64,000 bases of DNA from assembly GCA_025769875.1 (NCBI GenBank), contig JAGFNK010000002.1, positions 248,001 to 312,000 of the forward strand, read 5' to 3'. Positions 59,617-64,000 of the stretch are shown here, piece by piece. This DNA is from Russula earlei. Taxonomy: Eukaryota > Basidiomycota > Agaricomycetes > Russulales > Russulaceae. How positions within the stretch are numbered: position 1 is the stretch's first letter; each line of letters starts with the position of its first letter. Below the pieces are notes generated by a model. The model was not told the origin of the DNA and searched no databases. It was given only the letters and a program-made list of their open reading frames with translations. Both the position numbers and the translations under genes were made by a program.

Positions 59617-60552
59617 ATGAAGTGGGTCGAATTAGCCTGATGTTGAGCTGCATCGCTCATTCATCGCTGCAGCGTTGTCCGAGAAATAAGCAAAATCAAC
59701 GAGCGCGAGCTCGAGCTCGGGGTAGGCGCAGCCTCTTGGCACGACGAGTACAAAGGTAGGTCTCGAACACCATCGTGAACCTCTCCCCGACTCACAAACT
59801 ATCAGGTTCAGCCTACATATTCGTCGGTGGCCTTCATTACGACCTGACTGAAGGGGACGTCATTACTATATTCTCCCAGTAAGTCAACCGGTTGATGCTC
59901 TTCTATTGCGTCGTTTATCATTTAGATACGGTGAGGTCGTCGATGTCAATCTTCCCCGTGACAAGGAGACAGGTAAAACCAAAGGCTTTGGCTTCCTCAT
60001 GTATGAAGACCAGAGATCTACCATACTAGCGGTCGACAATCTCAATGGTGCAGCAGTCCTGGACAGAACACTACGGGTCGACCACGTGAAGAACTACAAA
60101 CAGCCACGAATCAAGGGTGACGATGGTGAATGGAAAGAGCTAGAAGAGCAAAGTCTGAATGCGAAACCCGAGATGATTGGTGATTGTTCTGTGCGATACT
60201 ATGTCTTTTTGATTCGCTTATGTTCTCCTCAGATGACCCGGGATCAGAATCCTCAGCTTCCTCAGCCCCGAACATTGATCCCGATGACCCTATGCGGGAC
60301 TATTTGTTGGAGAAATGGCGTGAAGAACGAGCTAAGAAGAAAGGGAAGAAAGCCACGTCGAGGGGGAAACACAAAGACGAAACGCCGGGGGAGAGAAGGG
60401 AAAGGAAGAAACGGAAAAGGGAGAAGAAAGCGAAGCGAGAGGCGAGTAAATCCGAGGGTCTCAAGGGTGTAGAGGCGCTACTTAGATCATTGGGTGGAGG
60501 TGGAGGTAGTCGAGAGGAACGCAGGTCGAGGTCACCTCGCCGGCGTGAGTAG
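59617..60552 (+). CDS. IST3: U2 snRNP/RES-complex splicing factor IST3 (RBMX2 homologue)
   Basis: RRM protein of the RES complex in the activated spliceosome; needed for splicing and nuclear pre-mRNA retention. The start at 59617 contributes only ATGAA; splicing to CGTTGTCC restores MNVVREISKINERELELGV, the conserved N-terminus. ASWHDEYKGSAYIFVGGL is followed by YDLTEGDVITIFSQ, and after an intron YGEVVDVNLPRDKETGKTKG and FGFLMYEDQRSTILAVDNLN. RNP2 (YIFVGG) and RNP1 (KGFGFLMY) are both intact. LRVDHVKNYKQPR follows, the segment that docks partner proteins. The C-terminus is Lys/Arg/Glu-rich (DDPMRDYLLEKWREE onwards) and ends RSRSPRRRE. About 245 residues, five exons. The start is 96 bases from the divergent eIF3d start. 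Confidence 0.92.
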
Positions 60553-60665
60553 CCCCTCCTGCACTGCACGCCTGCATAGCGTGCACCGCCGTTCACGGCC
60601 GTTCCATTTCCATTCCTTCGTTCGAATTTTGGTCTCGGCTGCCCTTCTTCTCCTCATATTTCACG

Positions 60666-62348
60666 ATGTTCTTCCCTCTTGTACTTCATGCCCTTGCAAG
60701 TAGCTCGACTTGGGCTGCTTTCGCTTTTGCAAAACACGACCATCCTTCCCAGGGGCATCACCCCGACCCCGATGTCCCGTCTCCGCGAGTCAAGTCATCC
60801 CCTCTGCTGTCCCATAGAGATGCCACCACAGCCTGTATCCCCCCTTTCCCGGCGAACACCGTCACCGATCGATTGAACCTCGCCCTGAACTCTTCCGGCC
60901 CTGGTTTTGTTTTGCAACTTTGTCCCAATGCGCAATACCTGATCCAGGCACCAATTCTCTTTGCCGCTCCCAATCAAGAGATCAGCACCGTCGACTATCC
61001 GACCGATGACTCTAGGGCCACTCTCGTTGTGAACGGGCCAGTCGCGAATGGCCAAGGTCATACAACAGCTGTCGACGGCACTTGCACCAATTGTGGTGGC
61101 GTCATACTGCGCAACATCCAGGTGAGTATTTCTATGTTCTCAGTTGTCAGCTCCTCATTGATTTTATCCCTAGATCAACGGAACTCGTGCGGGCGCACCT
61201 CCGACTGGAGGCGGAGCAAATATAGAGATGGGTGGCCCGAATTCAAACCAACTGATCGAATACGTGCACTCATATGATCCGCGGAGTTGGTCATGCCTCC
61301 ACGTTGCCGAGGGTGGTCTCCTTTGCAACAATATCGTGGTTCAGAACAATGACATTGGCCCTTGCGGGTCAGATGTTTTTCAACAATGGGCGGATGGTAT
61401 CAGTATCAGCTGCCGTTCCACCATCGTCCGCAACAATATGGTGAGGAACCCGACGGATGGCGGTATCGTCCTGTTCGGCTCCCCTGGCACGCTTGTGGTG
61501 AACAACACCATCTGGGTTGAAAACGTAGGCTTCTCGTTTATACACCATTCTCGTGGTGACTTACGGACGGATCAGAATACATTGCTTGGTGGCATAAACA
61601 TGGTCGATGTGTTACCGTGGGGTGGTAATTATTCTGGCACGGTCGTGCAGAACAATACCATCCTTGGTGGCTTTGCCACAGACTCCAAATCAGCCACTCA
61701 AACAGATGGTCAGAACGCAGAGGATGTCATTATCAAGTCCGTCATCTCTCAATTAGCATGCCATTCCCTCACAACTTTCACAGAATCGGCATAGCCATTG
61801 GGCCTGAGACATGGTTTGGCGACTTTTACGGCGCAAACGTCAGCTCGTCGGGTAGCGTCCTGAACAACGGGCTTTCAGGTGCTTTCGGCTATGGCATTGC
61901 TATCACATCGGCCAAAAACTTCACTGTTCAAGGAAACACGCTCTTCGGAAACACTTCCTTCATCGGTTCCCGAGGCCCAAACTGTAGCGCTTCCGACCCT
62001 ACGCCGGCGAGTGGCCCCTTTATCGTCGGCTCGGCAAATGTGACCATGACCTCACTCCAAGATGGTTTCCAACCTGTTCAAGACGCTAAACAATTGACCT
62101 GTGTCCAGCCTCCGGAAGGCGGGGATTACTGGCCGTACGGCGGTGACCCCTCTACCACTGTCGGGCCAACAGCGTCTGGATCGACGCTCACGTCGGAACA
62201 TATGTCGGCAGGTGCTAAAGCTGGATTGGCAATCGGTATCGTCGTCGCTGTTCTCTCAGTTATCTTGGCGATCATCCTCGTCCGAAATTGTGTGGTAAGA
62301 CGTAAGCTCATGAATAGTGTCAAGGATCATGCAAACTTGAAGAGCTAG
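60666..62348 (+). CDS. Secreted or membrane-anchored right-handed beta-helix protein
   Basis: Predicted cell-surface protein with a pectate-lyase-like fold; activity unknown. The start at 60666 gives a signal peptide (MFFPLVLHALASSSTWAAFA) cut near residue 22. Beta-helix coils repeat N-N-x-I/V patterns: LLCNNIVVQNNDIGPCGSD, STIVRNNMVRNPTDGGIVLF, TLVVNNTIW, VVQNNTILGGF and KNFTVQGNTLFGN. Many N-x-S/T sites suggest glycosylation. Paired cysteines include CTNCGG and CNN near 61.3 kb. Near the C-terminus lies a membrane span, AGLAIGIVVAVLSVILAIIL, followed by the basic RNCVVRRKLM, giving a type I topology. Introns at about 61122-61172, 61527-61577 and 61736-61783. No carbohydrate-lyase active site could be assigned by eye. 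Confidence 0.78.
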
Positions 62349-62695
62349 GAGCTGTCCCGGTCGCAGTTCCGTTTTCCGTTTCCTTGTTCCAACGTGTTTC
62401 CGACAGGCTCGGCTTGGTCACGACTTGCTCAGAAAAGTTGTCCGTTTGTGATGGACCACTTCTATTATATTGTCGATAGATATAGATATTGGATATCTTG
62501 TCGGTGACAGATCATAGATGTAACCTGTACATTACAGTTGGTAAGACAGTCGTAAACGTTGCTCGATGGATGACATAAGCTTGCGCACCGCCCCCGCGCT
62601 TGTCGTCAACCGCAACTTTCTCAGTCAAACAAACTATTGACGGGGATAGGCGAAAAGCTTTCTCGTACTCACTACCTACATAGATTACATTGAAA
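62349..62695. other. Gene-free interval before the poly(A) polymerase gene
   Basis: 3' flank of the beta-helix gene and promoter of the next gene. An AT-rich patch (TATTATATT, then ATAGATATAGATATTGGATAT) lies near 62462-62495. No coding segment seen. Confidence 0.5.

Positions 62696-64000
<1,305 letters not shown>

Overview
The window is nuclear DNA from a filamentous basidiomycete, most likely an agaricomycete. Genes lie on both strands. Nearly all are cut by short GT-AG introns of about 45-90 bases, there are no operons, and several predicted proteins match families I know mainly from mushroom-forming fungi (the F-box family at 1.2-2.5 kb, the unnamed proteins at 47.1 and 54.6 kb). GC content is moderate. 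I saw no rRNA, tRNA, CRISPR array, or intact transposon. Exon joins were made by eye from frame, splice signals and remembered family patterns, so internal boundaries are approximate.

Left third (1-24.7 kb): a truncated C2H2 zinc-finger gene, an F-box gene, prefoldin subunit 2, complex I NDUFS8, a mitochondrial S-adenosylmethionine carrier, an INO80F-domain protein, complex I NDUFA13, an HMG-box factor, a GNAT acetyltransferase, a large PPR protein, a velvet regulator, an ArfGAP and PAPS reductase. Two long gene-poor stretches (about 6.0-8.2 and 9.8-11.6 kb) flank the INO80F gene.

Middle (25-48 kb): a stand-alone RNase III, an ankyrin-PH-FFAT-ORD oxysterol-binding protein, COA3, HSP10, a small membrane protein, YAF9, an 8.6-kb ATR/Mec1-type checkpoint kinase gene, NOP14, and a conserved unnamed protein divergent from NOP14.

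Right (48-64 kb): a GATA factor between two gene-free flanks of about 2.5 kb each, an unnamed NTF2-like protein, a UBAC2/Dsc2-type rhomboid pseudoprotease, eIF3d, the splicing factor IST3, a membrane-anchored beta-helix protein, and the 5' part of poly(A) polymerase, cut by the right edge.

The content is mainly core cell biology: mitochondrial function (NDUFS8, NDUFA13, SAM carrier, COA3, HSP10, probably the PPR protein), RNA handling (RNase III, IST3, poly(A) polymerase, NOP14, eIF3d), chromatin and transcription (zinc finger, INO80F, HMG, velvet, YAF9, GATA), and genome stability (ATR). I found no convincing new multi-gene system. The best leads are the unnamed conserved proteins, a few odd gene structures, a perfect hairpin in a gene-free interval, and the atypical GATA finger.
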